Part shown: piece after piece, positions 1 through 9,131 of the stretch
Layout of the letters: each line of letters opens with the position of its first letter
Position numbering within the stretch: the first letter of the stretch is position 1
NCBI GenBank assembly: GCA_003161435.1
Contig: PMOS01000022.1
Location: forward strand, 28,018-83,355
Source of the DNA: Vulcanimicrobiota bacterium
GTDB taxonomy: Bacteria > Vulcanimicrobiota > Vulcanimicrobiia > Vulcanimicrobiales > Vulcanimicrobiaceae
Direction: 5' to 3'
DNA: 55,338 nucleotides
Notes under the pieces: generated by a model
Told to the model about the DNA's origin: nothing
The model's database searches: none
Seen by the model: only the letters and a program-made list of their open reading frames with translations
Program-made: the position numbers and the translations under genes

Positions 1-212
1 CGTACTTCTACAGCCGCGACATCGGACGCGTGTGGCGCGTCGCCGAAGCGATCGAGACCGGCATGGTCGGCATCAACACGCCGCTCATCGCCAACGAGTC
101 GATCCCGTTCGGCGGCATCAAAGAATCCGGCATCGGCCGCGAGGGCTCGAAGTACGGCATCGACGAGTGGCTCGAGATCAAGTACCTATGCTTCGGCGGT
201 CTCGACAAGTAG
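1..212 (+). CDS. Aldehyde dehydrogenase, C-terminal end (partial)
   Basis: The gene runs in from the left edge; reading starts at base 3. The about 69 visible residues contain [23 protein letters not shown] and a final YLCFGG, the typical end of NAD(P)-dependent aldehyde dehydrogenases of the succinate-semialdehyde dehydrogenase type. The catalytic Cys and Glu lie outside the window, so the substrate cannot be told. Its last 27 bases overlap the end of the convergent protease gene. The dehydratase and acid-sugar genes nearby suggest a carbon-catabolic role, which is inference. Confidence 0.9.
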   Translation, partial: YFYSRDIGRVWRVAEAIETGMVGINTPLIANESIPFGGIKESGIGREGSKYGIDEWLEIKYLCFGGLDK

Positions 213-1025
213 GAGCGCAATCGGGGCGCGCTCGCGGCGAATCACCACGAACGCGAATACTGCGCTCGCTGCCAAACAGACGAGCACCGCGACGAATGAG
301 GCTTCGGGTCCGAAGCTGCCACCGGTGAGCGCGGCCGGGCCATGCAGTTCGCCGCGTACGAGGCCCTGCGACATCGTGTGGCCGGAGACTGCTGTGCCGA
401 AGATCGCCCCCTCGGCGAAGTTCCAGCCCGCGTGCAATCCGATCGGCAGCCACAGGCGGTCCGTCGTCGCGTAGCTGAGCGCGAGCAAGACGCCGGCCTC
501 GAGCGCGATCGCGAGCGTGCTGACCACCGACGCACCTGGGTTGAACGCGTGCAGCGCCCCGAACACGACAGCCGACACCGCGACCGCGATCCAGGTGCCG
601 CCGACGTCGCGGATCGTCCGGAACAAGAACCCGCGGAACAACACCTCCTCGACGACGGCGCCGCCGAGCATGGTGGCGAATCCCGCGGCGACGCCGGACC
701 AACCGCCGAAACCGCGAATCGCGTATGCGCCGGTGCCGGCCAGAAGAGCCATCGTCACGGCGAACAACAGCAAGCCGATCGCGACGCCCAGCGCGCCCTG
801 CGGTAGCGCGGCGGACAGCGCCAGCTCGTTAGGGCGTCGGCGCTCGACGAGCCGAACCCAGCCGACGTAGAAACCCAGGCCGAGGGCGCCAATGACCAGT
901 ACGCCCGCGACGTTCGGGACGTGCGCGAGATGCATCGGAAGCTGAACCAGCTGCAAGAAGACGACGAAGGTAACCATCCCGAGCAGCATCAGCCCGAGGC
1001 GAACGAAACGCGTCTTGGTCGTCAC
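186..1025 (-). CDS. CPBP-family intramembrane metalloprotease (CAAX protease-like)
   Basis: An integral membrane protein of about 279 residues with several hydrophobic segments. The CPBP (Abi) signature is intact: EEVLFR (E126, E127, R131), a first His in FGALHAFN (H159) and HAGWN (H198, N202), the metal-binding and catalytic positions of this family. I chose the GTG at 1025 because it forms a GTGA overlap with the stop of the upstream dehydratase gene; a TTG at 1031 is also possible. Family members process prenylated proteins or bacteriocin-like peptides, but many have no known substrate. Translational coupling to the IlvD-like gene is likely, though the functional link is unclear. Confidence 0.85.
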   Translation of the reverse strand: MTTKTRFVRLGLMLLGMVTFVVFLQLVQLPMHLAHVPNVAGVLVIGALGLGFYVGWVRLVERRRPNELALSAALPQGALGVAIGLLLFAVTMALLAGTGAYAIRGFGGWSGVAAGFATMLGGAVVEEVLFRGFLFRTIRDVGGTWIAVAVSAVVFGALHAFNPGASVVSTLAIALEAGVLLALSYATTDRLWLPIGLHAGWNFAEGAIFGTAVSGHTMSQGLVRGELHGPAALTGGSFGPEASFVAVLVCLAASAVFAFVVIRRERAPIALLLVETAEA

Positions 1026-2746
1026 GGCCAAGCACGCCCTGTTCCGAGCGTGCGCCGGCCGGGGTCACGAGTCAAAAAATCGAAGTCGCAACCCGACTCG
1101 GCGCCCAGGATGTGCTCGGCGTAGAGCTTCGCGTAGCCGCGTGACGGGACCGGCGGTTGCGCGAAGCCGCGCAGCCGCTCGGCGATCTCGGCGCCGGTCA
1201 GCACGACATCGAGGCGTTTTTCGCGCAAGCTCAGGCGGATGCGATCGCCGCTGCGGACCGCGGCGAGTGGTCCGCCGATCGCGGCCTCGGGCGAGATGTG
1301 CAGCACGACCGCGCCGTAAGCGGTCCCGCTCATCCGCGCGTCGCTGATGCGCAGCATGTCGCGCACGCCGCGCGCGAGCAGCTTCTTGGGGATCGGCAAA
1401 TATCCGGCCTCGGGCATCCCCGCGCCGATCGGTCCCGCGTTCTGCAACACCAGCACGTCGTCGGGCTCGACATCGAGCCCGGGGTCGTCGATGCGCGCGG
1501 CCAAGTCGGCGAGATCGGCGAAGACGACCGCACGTCCTTCGTGTTCCATCAGCCGCTCGTCGGCCGCGGCCGCCTTGAGGATCGCGCCGTTCGGCGCGAG
1601 GTTGCCGAACAGCGCGACGAGCGCGTCGCGCTCGACCAGCGGTTCGGTCGCGCTGCGGATCACGTCGCGGCCGACGTACGCCGGGACGCGCTCGAGCCGC
1701 TCACCGAGCGTCTCGCCGGCGACCGATACCGTGTCGCGATGCAGCAGCGGCGCGAGCTCGCGCAGCAGCGCGCCGACGCCGCCCGCGGCGTGGAAGTGCT
1801 CCATGTAGGCGCTACCGACCGGCTTGAGGTTCACCAGCACCGGCGTGGTCGCGCTGATCGCGTTGAAATACTCGAGCGTCAGCGGGATGCCCAGGCGCCC
1901 GGCGATCGCGGTCAGATGAATGACGCCGTTGGTCGATCCGCCGATCGCGAACAGCACCCGCAGCGCGTTCTCGACGCTCTCGCGCGTCACGATTCGATCC
2001 GGGGTGAGCCCGTCGTGCGCGAGCGCGACGGCCCGCGCGCCGGTCGCTTCGGCGATGCGCAGTCGTTCGGCGTGCACGGCGGGCGGCGTCGCCGCGCCCG
2101 GCAGGCTCATCCCGAGCGCCTCGGTGACGCAGGCCATCGTGCTGGCCGTCCCCATCACGGCGCACGTCCCGGCGGTCGTCGCGAGGTTTGACTCGAGCGC
2201 GCGGATGCGTTCGTCAGACAGCTCGCCCGCGCGGTAGCGCGCCCACCACGCGCGGCAATCGGTGCACGCGCCGAGCCGTTCGCCTTCGAAACTGCCGGTC
2301 ATCATCGGTCCGACGACGAGCGAGATCGCCGGCTTACCCGCCGACAACGCGCCCATCAGCTGCGCGGGCAACGTCTTGTCGCAGCCGCCGATCAGTACGA
2401 CCGCATCCATCGGCTGCGCGCGGATCATCTCCTCGACGTCCATCGCCATGAGGTTGCGGAACACCAGGCTCGTCGGCGTGAGAAACGGCTCGCCGAGCGA
2501 GATCGTCGGAAACTCGAGCGGCAGCCCGCCCGCGGCGAGAACGCCGCGCGACACGGCGGTCACCAACTCGGGCGTCGTGCGGTGACAGTTGTTGAACCCG
2601 CCGCCGGCCGTCGCGATCCCGACGATCGGCCGCTCGAGCATCGCATCCGAAAATCCCATCGACTGGGCGAACGCGCGCCGCAAATACAACGAGAACGCGC
2701 GATCCCCGTAATTGGTCAACCCACGCGACAACCCGACGTCCGCCAT
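1022..2746 (-). CDS. IlvD/Edd-family dehydratase (sugar-acid or dihydroxy-acid dehydratase)
   Basis: 574 residues, the usual family length. Three cysteines expected to hold the Fe-S cluster are at C54 (FNNCHRT), C122 (GGCDKT) and C195 (GTCAVMGTAS). GPIGAGMPE, SDARMSGTAYG and HISPEAAIGGPL in the C-terminal half are family motifs. The enzymes dehydrate 2,3-dihydroxy acids (IlvD) or aldonic acids (arabinonate, xylonate, gluconate). The nearby aldehyde dehydrogenase and C4 acid-sugar genes favour a sugar acid over branched-chain amino acid synthesis; this is inference. The ATG at 2746 is preferred to the TTG just before it. The 3' end overlaps the CPBP gene. Confidence 0.9.
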   Translation of the reverse strand: MADVGLSRGLTNYGDRAFSLYLRRAFAQSMGFSDAMLERPIVGIATAGGGFNNCHRTTPELVTAVSRGVLAAGGLPLEFPTISLGEPFLTPTSLVFRNLMAMDVEEMIRAQPMDAVVLIGGCDKTLPAQLMGALSAGKPAISLVVGPMMTGSFEGERLGACTDCRAWWARYRAGELSDERIRALESNLATTAGTCAVMGTASTMACVTEALGMSLPGAATPPAVHAERLRIAEATGARAVALAHDGLTPDRIVTRESVENALRVLFAIGGSTNGVIHLTAIAGRLGIPLTLEYFNAISATTPVLVNLKPVGSAYMEHFHAAGGVGALLRELAPLLHRDTVSVAGETLGERLERVPAYVGRDVIRSATEPLVERDALVALFGNLAPNGAILKAAAADERLMEHEGRAVVFADLADLAARIDDPGLDVEPDDVLVLQNAGPIGAGMPEAGYLPIPKKLLARGVRDMLRISDARMSGTAYGAVVLHISPEAAIGGPLAAVRSGDRIRLSLREKRLDVVLTGAEIAERLRGFAQPPVPSRGYAKLYAEHILGAESGCDFDFLTRDPGRRTLGTGRAWP

Positions 2747-2767
2747 CAACCGCCGCTTCGCTCGCTG

Positions 2768-2826
2768 TCATCCTGAGCCTGTCGAAGGACGACTACCCCG
2801 GGTCGTGTTTCGCCTCCGCTCACCAT
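2768..2826. repeat. REP-like repeat pair
   Basis: Between the dehydratase and the RES gene lie TCATCCTGAGCCTGTCGAAG (2768-2787) and, in inverted orientation, TTCGCCTCCGCTCACCATGA about 20 bases further on. Related copies sit at 10487-10588, and a weaker one overlaps the stop of the gene ending at 9754. The common core is TTCG-N8-CTCAGNATGAC. This looks like a dispersed intergenic palindromic repeat; similar units occur in many high-GC genomes. Confidence 0.6.
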
Positions 2827-3356
2827 GACGGGGCGACTTTTCGGCGAGACGACTGTGCCGACGCTTGGGCTCGCGCCCGGACGAGCCGCTTGTCATAGGC
2901 GAAATCATCCAAGCTCATGACGACGCGAACGAAATTCCGATGCGCGGGATTGATCAGCACGTTGCGCTCGGGCGTTGCGATAGGGATGTGAACGGACGGT
3001 ACGACCAGCGCGAGCGAAGTGCCGCTGCGAATCCATTCGTCGCCGACTACGGCATCATTGTCGGGTGCCGGCACGAGATCCCAACCGGATGGCAACTCGA
3101 CGCCGATCTGTTCGAGCGTGCGGATCGAACTGTCCGGAATAGTCGCGGTCAGATAGAAGAGAGACGGCGGTGTATCCGCGTCGAAGTCGTCGACATTCAC
3201 GTGCGCGAGAAACTCCGCCATTGCCAGGGAGAGCGTCGTCGACGTATACGCCATGCGGGTGCCGACGCTCGACCATCGACCGCCGAACAAGAACGAACCC
3301 TCTCCGTCGAGAGGGTTCGTCGCGTACAGTCGATAGCCGATACGATACACGTCCAT
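2820..3356 (-). CDS. RES-domain toxin (NAD+-degrading)
   Basis: 178 residues matching the RES fold: YRIGYRLY near the N-terminus, GGRWSSVGTRMAYTS with the Arg of the R-E-S triad, and SLAMAEFLAHV with the Glu. RES toxins such as MbcT and ParT attack NAD+ and are neutralised by an Xre/MbcA-type partner. The upstream gene encodes such a partner and its stop overlaps this ATG (TGATG), so translation is coupled. A longer reading frame exists upstream, but the conserved fold starts at the ATG at 3356. Confidence 0.88.
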   Translation of the reverse strand: MDVYRIGYRLYATNPLDGEGSFLFGGRWSSVGTRMAYTSTTLSLAMAEFLAHVNVDDFDADTPPSLFYLTATIPDSSIRTLEQIGVELPSGWDLVPAPDNDAVVGDEWIRSGTSLALVVPSVHIPIATPERNVLINPAHRNFVRVVMSLDDFAYDKRLVRARAQASAQSSRRKVAPSW

Positions 3357-3802
3357 CAGCTGTAACCGCCGAGCAACGCCCTCCCGAGCACCGCTTCGAC
3401 TTGCCTTGCGCCGACATCGGTCTGCAATAAGCCGATCGGCACGGCGCCGCCCAGCGCCGCGTTCGGCTTGAGCAGCCACCGGCCGGCGGCGGCCGTCGAC
3501 CCGAGCGCCGCTTTGCCCAGCGCTATGACCGTCCCGAGCCGGACCGCGCGCTCGGAATCAACGAAACCCAAGCGACCGGATCGCTTGCGGCGGCTGAGCG
3601 TCGTCCGCGAGATGCCGATCCCCTCGACGACCGTCTTTTCGGACTGGCCGAGCGACTCGACGGCGTGGCGAAAAGCCGGAACCGGCATACCTTCGTGGAT
3701 GACCCGATCGAAGTCGAAGAACGACGTCAGCGAGCCCGGGCCAAGACCCTCCCGGCCGCCGAAGACCTCAATGACCTCTTCCAGGGGCGCACGCTGTACC
3801 AT
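3356..3802 (-). CDS. Xre/MbcA/ParS-type antitoxin of the RES module
   Basis: About 148 residues. It has an N-terminal helical region, a helix-turn-helix-like stretch (EGIGISRTTLSRRKRSGRL) and a C-terminal toxin-binding domain of the DUF2384 type (ALGSTAAAGRWLLKPNAALGG). The last part is the piece that plugs the RES active site. Start choice: an ATG at 3814 also exists, but a consensus -10 box lies at 3813-3818 on this strand, so the ATG at 3802 is the first one inside the predicted transcript, which would then be leaderless or nearly so. It probably represses its own promoter through the flanking inverted repeat. Confidence 0.85.
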   Translation of the reverse strand: MVQRAPLEEVIEVFGGREGLGPGSLTSFFDFDRVIHEGMPVPAFRHAVESLGQSEKTVVEGIGISRTTLSRRKRSGRLGFVDSERAVRLGTVIALGKAALGSTAAAGRWLLKPNAALGGAVPIGLLQTDVGARQVEAVLGRALLGGYS

Positions 3803-3842
3803 TTGGAGCCCCATTATAGCCCATTTGGTACAACCGCGGCAA
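3795..3842 (-). promoter_or_regulatory. Promoter and autoregulatory operator of the Xre-RES module
   Basis: On the minus strand a TATAAT box (3818-3813) follows TTGCCG (3842-3837) with an 18-base spacer. The -10 box is bracketed by TGTACCATTTGG (3795-3806) and CCATTTGGTACA (3821-3832), an inverted repeat in the outer seven bases. An antitoxin dimer bound there would cover the promoter. The site also lies 60-100 bases upstream of the divergent MFS gene. Confidence 0.65.
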
Positions 3843-3892
3843 GCCAACCCTCGGGATGCGCCTGCCGTGACCGTGCGGAAGAGGGGGCGGCG

Positions 3893-5173
3893 ATGAATCG
3901 TTGGGTGCAGATTGGGCTTGGGATCGTGTGCATGTTCATGATCGCCAACCTGCAGTTCGGCTGGACGGTGTTCGTCGATCCGCTCAACCGCGCCATGGGC
4001 TGGTCGCTCGCGGCGATCCAGGTTTCGTTCACCATCTTCGTGCTGGTCGAGACGTGGCTGGTGCCCTTCGAGGCGGCGCTCGTCGACCGCTTCGGGCCGC
4101 GCATCATGGTCATCTGCGGCGGGATCATCGCCGGGCTAGGCTGGGTCTGCGACGGCACGATCCACACGCTACCGGGCTTGTACGCGGGTGGCGTGCTGGC
4201 CGGGATCGGCGCCGGGATGATCTACGGCACCTGCGTTCCCAACGCGGTGAAATGGTTCTCGCGCAATCGCGGCCTCGCCGTCGGATTGACGGTCGCGGGC
4301 TTCGGCGCCGGCGCCGCGCTGACGGTGACCCCATTGGTGATGATGATCGAACGCTCGGGCCCGTTTCACACCTTCACCTTCTTCGGGATCGCGCAGGGCG
4401 CGGTCATCGTGCTGTGCGGTTTGTTTCTGGTGAGCCCGCCGCGCACGACGACGCACGACATGCTCGTCGGCGTCCGTTGTCTCCAAGGGATCGGCGACTC
4501 GACACCTGCGCAAACGCTGCGCTCACCGGTGTTCTGGGTGATGTACGCGACGTTCACGCTCGTCGCCGCGGGCGGTCTCATGGCGGTCGCGCAGTTGGCG
4601 CCGATCGCCAAGGCGTTCCACATCGCGAAAGCGCCGGTGCACGTCCTGTTCTGGACCGCGCCCGCACTGCTACTGACGCTTCAGCTCAACAACATCGTCG
4701 GCGGGATCGCGCGCCCGCTGCTGGGCTGGATCTCCGACCACGCCGGCCGCGAGAAGACGCTTGCCGTCGCGTTCGCCGTCGAAGGCGTGGGCGTGTGGGC
4801 CTTCAGCCGCTACGGCCACACGCCGGTCTCGTTCATCCTGCTCGCGGCACTCGTCTTCTTCGCCTGGGGCGAGATCTACAGCATCTTCCCATCGCTGATG
4901 CGCGACCACTTCGGTCAGCGCTACGCGGCGACGAACTACGGCGCGCTCTACACGGCCAAGGGCGTCGCGTCGCTGCTCGTCCCGATCTCGGCGGTCATTA
5001 CGGCCGCGACCGGCAGCTGGAGCGCCGCGCTGTACCTCGCTGCCGCGATGAATATCGTCGCAGCGATCTTGGCGATCGGCGTGTTATGGCCGATGCGCGT
5101 GCGCGAGATCGCGCGCTCGCGGGTACGAGATCCCGACCTGTCCATCGCAATCGAAAGCGCACTTCCGTCGTAA
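3893..5173 (+). CDS. MFS transporter, probable acid-sugar/organic-acid importer
   Basis: 426 residues with about twelve hydrophobic segments. DRFGPRIM after the second segment and GWISDHAGREKTLA in the second half are the MFS loop motifs; the layout resembles oxalate/formate antiporter-type carriers. Start: ATG at 3893 behind a purine-rich GAGGGGGCGG. It is the first gene of the operon that runs to 9754, so it likely imports the four-carbon acid sugar or a precursor that the downstream enzymes degrade. The substrate is inferred only from the neighbours. Confidence 0.88.
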   Translation: MNRWVQIGLGIVCMFMIANLQFGWTVFVDPLNRAMGWSLAAIQVSFTIFVLVETWLVPFEAALVDRFGPRIMVICGGIIAGLGWVCDGTIHTLPGLYAGGVLAGIGAGMIYGTCVPNAVKWFSRNRGLAVGLTVAGFGAGAALTVTPLVMMIERSGPFHTFTFFGIAQGAVIVLCGLFLVSPPRTTTHDMLVGVRCLQGIGDSTPAQTLRSPVFWVMYATFTLVAAGGLMAVAQLAPIAKAFHIAKAPVHVLFWTAPALLLTLQLNNIVGGIARPLLGWISDHAGREKTLAVAFAVEGVGVWAFSRYGHTPVSFILLAALVFFAWGEIYSIFPSLMRDHFGQRYAATNYGALYTAKGVASLLVPISAVITAATGSWSAALYLAAAMNIVAAILAIGVLWPMRVREIARSRVRDPDLSIAIESALPS

Positions 5174-5194
5174 GCACCCTCGAGGAGACCCTAC

Positions 5195-6307
5195 GTGGCC
5201 GTCACGTCCCCGGGCATCGTTGCAGCATCCGACATCCCGTCGTCCATCCCGAACAGCATGCGCGCCGCGGTGCTGGTCGCGCCGAGCGAGTTTCGCATCA
5301 TGGAGAAGCCCGTTCCCGAACCAGGACCGGGCGAAGTGCTGGTCAAGATCGCGATGTGCGGAACGTGCGGCACCGACCTGAAGATCCAGGTGCACCCGTT
5401 CCCCGGTCAGCCGCCGTTCGGAACGTTCACGCCGGGGCACGAATGGACCGGGACCGTGGTCGCGCTGGGCGATGCGGTCGACGAGTTCAAGGTCGGCGAT
5501 CGCGTCGCGATCGAAGCGCACAGCGGCTGCGGGCGCTGCGAGAACTGCGTGCTCGGCATGTACACGGCGTGCCTGAACTACGGCAACGTGCACAAGGGGC
5601 ATCGTACCAGCGGTTTCACCGCCGACGGCGGGTTCGCCGAGTACGCGATCCATCACGCCAAAGCGCTCTACAAGATGCCGGCCAACGTGTCGTGGGAAGA
5701 CGCAGTGCTCGTCACCACCGCCGGCACCGGCTTGTACGGAATCGACGCGACCGGCGGCTTCATCGCGGGTCAATCGGTCGTGATCATCGGCCCCGGTCCG
5801 GTCGGGTTGATGACGGTGCAGCTGGCGAAGGCGCTCGGCGCCGCGCAGGTGATCCTGGTCGGGACGCGCGCGAGCCGGCTCGAGTTCGGGACGCGGCTGG
5901 GCGCCGACGCGGTCGTCAGCTCGCGCGACGAGGATCCGGTGGCGGCCGTGCGGCGGCTCACCGACGGGCTCGGCGCCGATCTGGTGATCGAAGCATCCGG
6001 CGCGCTGGACACGCCGCAGCAGTGCGTCGAGATGGTGAAGCTGGGCGGAAAGATCCTGTTCCTCGCGTTCTACAAGGAGCCGGTCACCTTCGACCTGAGC
6101 CGCGCGATCCGTTCGGACGTGACGCTGTACACGACGCGCGGCGAAGGCGGCGGGAACGTCGGGCGCGCGCTCTCGCTGGCGGCGCAGGGGAAGATTCGCG
6201 GCGCCGAGCTGGTGACGCATCGCTTCCAGCTCGACGACATCATGGAAGGCTTCCGCGTCGTGCGCGAGCGCGACGGCGATCCGATCAAAGCCGTCTTCAT
6301 CCCGTAA
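5195..6307 (+). CDS. Zinc-dependent medium-chain alcohol/polyol dehydrogenase
   Basis: 370 residues. Catalytic zinc ligands are visible in MCGTCGTD and GHEW, the structural zinc site in CGRCENCVLGMYTAC, and the NAD(P)-binding loop in GPGPVG. GTG start at 5195 with GAGGAG seven bases upstream. It belongs to the threonine/sorbitol dehydrogenase type. In known C4 acid-sugar pathways the first oxidation is done by a beta-hydroxyacid dehydrogenase (LtnD/DenD); none is present here, so this MDR enzyme may fill that step or supply the acid from a sugar alcohol. That assignment is inference. Confidence 0.88.
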   Translation: MAVTSPGIVAASDIPSSIPNSMRAAVLVAPSEFRIMEKPVPEPGPGEVLVKIAMCGTCGTDLKIQVHPFPGQPPFGTFTPGHEWTGTVVALGDAVDEFKVGDRVAIEAHSGCGRCENCVLGMYTACLNYGNVHKGHRTSGFTADGGFAEYAIHHAKALYKMPANVSWEDAVLVTTAGTGLYGIDATGGFIAGQSVVIIGPGPVGLMTVQLAKALGAAQVILVGTRASRLEFGTRLGADAVVSSRDEDPVAAVRRLTDGLGADLVIEASGALDTPQQCVEMVKLGGKILFLAFYKEPVTFDLSRAIRSDVTLYTTRGEGGGNVGRALSLAAQGKIRGAELVTHRFQLDDIMEGFRVVRERDGDPIKAVFIP

Positions 6308-6312
6308 CGCAG

Positions 6313-7014
6313 ATGACACCCGAACCGACGACGCAGCCGCCGACCGTGACGCTGGTGCACGCCGTGTTGCCGGCGCTCGCGCCGATGCAGGCCGCGCTCG
6401 CGCAGGCGATCCCCGGCGTCCACATCCGGCATCTGCTCGACGAGGGGCTCAGCACCGAAGCCGAGCGTTACGGCGGCGTCACGCGCGCGTGCACCGAACG
6501 GATGCTGACGATCCTGGGCTTGGCGGTCGAAGCGCGCACCGATGCGGTGCTGCTGACGTGCACGGCGTACTCGACGATGGTACCGGAAGCGCGCACGCGC
6601 TTTCCCGGAACACCGTTGTACGCCGTCGATCAGGTGATGGTCGAACGGGCCGTCGCGCGGGCGACGCGGATCGGTGTGCTGGCGACGTTCGCCGCGGGTT
6701 TGCAGCAGCAGCAAGAGATGCTCGAGCGCGAAGCGGCGCTGCACGGGAAGCCGATCGAGATCGTACCGAGCTTGCACCCCGACGCGATGGCGGCGCTCCG
6801 CCGCGGCGATACGGCGGAGCACGATCGAATCGTGCTGGCGGCGCTGCCGGCGCTGATCGAGACGGCCGAGATCGTGCTGCTCGCGCAGGTGAGCATGGCC
6901 CGCGTCGCCGATCGCGTCCCGGCCGAGTACCGCGACCGCGTGCTGAGCAGCCCGCAGCTGGCCGCCGAGGCACTGCGTGACGCGCTCGGCATGGGCGTGC
7001 GCGCCGGCGCCTAA
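6313..7014 (+). CDS. Asp/Glu/hydantoin racemase-superfamily protein
   Basis: 233 residues with the racemase-like layout: a Cys in VLLTCTAYS (C83), GVLATF in the middle, and a second half-site at LLAQVSMARV, where the second catalytic Cys of true racemases is replaced by Gln (Q192). That rules out a standard two-base racemase mechanism. Members with this Q variant are found in acid-sugar operons, but I know of no established reaction. It could be an isomerase or lyase. It starts six bases after the dehydrogenase gene and ends nine bases before the isomerase gene. Confidence 0.7.
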   Translation: MTPEPTTQPPTVTLVHAVLPALAPMQAALAQAIPGVHIRHLLDEGLSTEAERYGGVTRACTERMLTILGLAVEARTDAVLLTCTAYSTMVPEARTRFPGTPLYAVDQVMVERAVARATRIGVLATFAAGLQQQQEMLEREAALHGKPIEIVPSLHPDAMAALRRGDTAEHDRIVLAALPALIETAEIVLLAQVSMARVADRVPAEYRDRVLSSPQLAAEALRDALGMGVRAGA

Positions 7015-7023
7015 GGACTCTGC

Positions 7024-7851
7024 ATGAAGCTCGCCTACATGATGACCACGCCGGAAGCCGGTCCGATGCCGCTGTGCTGGCACGGCGATGCGGCGCACGT
7101 CATGCGCCGCGTCGGCGAGATCGGTTACGAAGGGATCGAGCTGCAGGTCCGCGATCCCGACGCCTTCGACCACGCCGCGATCGCCAAGCTGGCGGCCGAT
7201 TCAGGGCTGGCGATCACCGCGGTCAGCACGGGGACGATCGGCGCGGCCGACAACCTCTACCTCACCTCGCCCGAACCCGAGACGCGGCGCCGCGCGATCG
7301 ACCGCTTCAAGGCCGTCGTGCGGCTGGGCGCCGAGTACGGCGTCGACGCGAGCATCGGGCGCTTCCGCGGAAGCACCAAGTTCGCGCCGGACCGGGCGAC
7401 CGCGTACGCCTGGCTGCGCGAGGCGCTCGACGAGGCGCTGCCGCTGGCGGAGTCGCTCGGCATACGCATCGTGCTCGAACCTCAAACGCGGTACATCGGC
7501 GACATGCTCAACACGATAGGCGAGACGATCGACTTCATCCGCACGTTCGACACGACGTCGCTCACGTACGAGGCCGACTTTCACCATCAGGCGCTCGAAG
7601 AACGCAGCCTCATCGCGTCGCTCGTCGAGGGACAGCGGAGCGGTTTGATGAGCTACGTGCAGATCAGCGACTCGAACCGTTCGGCGCCGGGCTCGGGAAG
7701 TTTCAACTGGGTCGATATCCTCTCGACGCTGCACGCGGCCGGCTACGACGGGTGGCTCGCGATGGAGTTCGCGCAGCACGGTGACAGCGACCGCGCCGCG
7801 CAGCAGGCGTACACGGTGGTGAAGGGCGCGCTGACGAACTGCGGGCTATGA
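7024..7851 (+). CDS. TIM-barrel sugar isomerase/epimerase (OtnI-like)
   Basis: 275 residues of the xylose-isomerase-like TIM-barrel (AP-endonuclease 2) superfamily. Metal ligands are recognisable in IVLEPQTR (Glu), YEADFHHQ (Asp, His), QISDSNR (Asp) and AMEFAQ (Glu). In DUF1537-type acid-sugar operons a hydroxypyruvate-isomerase-like protein, OtnI, interconverts 2-oxo- and 3-oxo-tetronate before phosphorylation by OtnK; this gene's position fits that role. Its stop overlaps the kinase start (ATGA). D-psicose/tagatose-epimerase-type activity is the alternative. Confidence 0.8.
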   Translation: MKLAYMMTTPEAGPMPLCWHGDAAHVMRRVGEIGYEGIELQVRDPDAFDHAAIAKLAADSGLAITAVSTGTIGAADNLYLTSPEPETRRRAIDRFKAVVRLGAEYGVDASIGRFRGSTKFAPDRATAYAWLREALDEALPLAESLGIRIVLEPQTRYIGDMLNTIGETIDFIRTFDTTSLTYEADFHHQALEERSLIASLVEGQRSGLMSYVQISDSNRSAPGSGSFNWVDILSTLHAAGYDGWLAMEFAQHGDSDRAAQQAYTVVKGALTNCGL

Positions 7852-9131
7852 GCGCGAACGAGCTGCTCGTCGGCGTGATCGCCGACGACTTCACCGGCGC
7901 GAGCGACATCGCGAATACGCTCGTGCGCCAAGGGATGCGCACCGTGCTGACCATCGGCGAGCCGCACGCGGACCGCGATTACGGTTCGCCCGACGCGTTG
8001 GTGGTCGCCCTCAAGACGCGCTCGATCGAGCCGGCGAGCGCAGCCGCGCAGTCGGTCGCGGCGCTCGACGCGCTGCGGTCGCGCGGCGCGCGCTGGGTCA
8101 TCTTCAAGTATTGCTCGACCTTCGACTCGACGCCCGCCGGCAACATCGGGCCGGTCGCCGACGCATTGCTCGAACGCCTGGGCGCGCCGTTCACCATCCA
8201 TTGTCCGGCGTTTCCGGCGAACGGACGGCGATTGTTCGGCGGGTACTTGTTCGTCGGCGACGTCCTGCTGTCGGAGTCCGGGATGCGCGATCACCCGATC
8301 ACGCCGATGCGCGACGCCAACCTGGTCCGCGTGCTGCAGGCGCAGACACCGCATCGCGTCGGCCGGATCGACTTTGACGTCGTACGGAACGGTCGCGTTG
8401 CGGTGGCGTCGGCGATGCGCGCGTCGGTCGACGCGGGGGTGCGGCACGCGATCGCCGATGCGGTATCCGACAACGACTTGCTCGCGCTCGGAGCAGGTGC
8501 GGTCGACGCGGAGCTGCCGCTGATCTGCGGCGGTTCGGGGATCGCGCTCGGGCTGCCGGCGATCGCGCGCGAACAGGGTCTGCTCGATGCGAACGCGAGT
8601 GCCGATGCGCTGCCCGACACGCCCGGAGCGGCAGCGATACTGGCCGGATCGTGCTCGACGGCGACGCGCGCGCAGATCGCGTTCGCGCACGACGCGCTGC
8701 CGGTGTTCGATTTGAGCGCCGGATCGTTCGACGAGCCGCGCGAGCGCGTCGCCGAAGCGCTCGCCTGGGCCGACGGAGCGCTGGGCGATCGGCCGATCTT
8801 GATCGTCGCTTCGGACTCACCCGAGCGGGTGAGCGAGAACCAGCGGCGGTACGGCGCCGCCGACGCGGCCACGCGCGTCGAGGGCGTGCTGGCGGCGATC
8901 GCACGCGGCCTGCGCGAACGCGGCGTGCGACGGTTCGTCGTCGCCGGCGGCGAGACGTCCGGCGCGGTGGTCGAGGGGCTCTCAGTCGACGCGCTGCAGA
9001 TCGGGCCGCAGATCGATCCGGGCGTTCCGTGGACGGCGACGCTCGACGATCCGCCGCTCGCGCTCGCGCTCAAGTCGGGCAACTTCGGCGGCGACGACTT
9101 CTTCATCCGCGCCTTTGCGAGCCACTCGTGA
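7848..9131 (+). CDS. otnK: Four-carbon acid-sugar kinase (DUF1537), 3-oxo-tetronate kinase
   Basis: 427 residues. The N-terminal substrate domain shows GVIADDFTGASDIAN, FKYCSTFDSTPAGNIGP and HCPAFPANGR, hallmarks of OtnK/DtnK/LerK kinases. The C-terminal nucleotide-binding half has AGSCSTATRAQI and VVAGGETSGAVVEGL. The family phosphorylates a 3-oxo-tetronate at the 4-position with ATP. It overlaps the isomerase (ATGA) and the aldolase gene (GTGA), so the three are translationally coupled. Choosing OtnK over DtnK rests on the adjacent class II aldolase gene. Confidence 0.9.
   Translation: MSANELLVGVIADDFTGASDIANTLVRQGMRTVLTIGEPHADRDYGSPDALVVALKTRSIEPASAAAQSVAALDALRSRGARWVIFKYCSTFDSTPAGNIGPVADALLERLGAPFTIHCPAFPANGRRLFGGYLFVGDVLLSESGMRDHPITPMRDANLVRVLQAQTPHRVGRIDFDVVRNGRVAVASAMRASVDAGVRHAIADAVSDNDLLALGAGAVDAELPLICGGSGIALGLPAIAREQGLLDANASADALPDTPGAAAILAGSCSTATRAQIAFAHDALPVFDLSAGSFDEPRERVAEALAWADGALGDRPILIVASDSPERVSENQRRYGAADAATRVEGVLAAIARGLRERGVRRFVVAGGETSGAVVEGLSVDALQIGPQIDPGVPWTATLDDPPLALALKSGNFGGDDFFIRAFASHS

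Noticed and set aside
3901..6312. Very long plus-strand open frame (over 1000 codons) running through the transporter and dehydrogenase genes
   Set aside because: Its Arg/Ala/Gly-rich sequence is an out-of-frame shadow of the MFS and ADH genes; only the part from 6313 is protein-like and is annotated as the racemase-like gene.
5084..6319. 411-codon antisense frame opposite the alcohol dehydrogenase
   Set aside because: Arg/His/Asp-rich low-complexity antisense of a clear gene with intact zinc motifs; typical for high-GC DNA.
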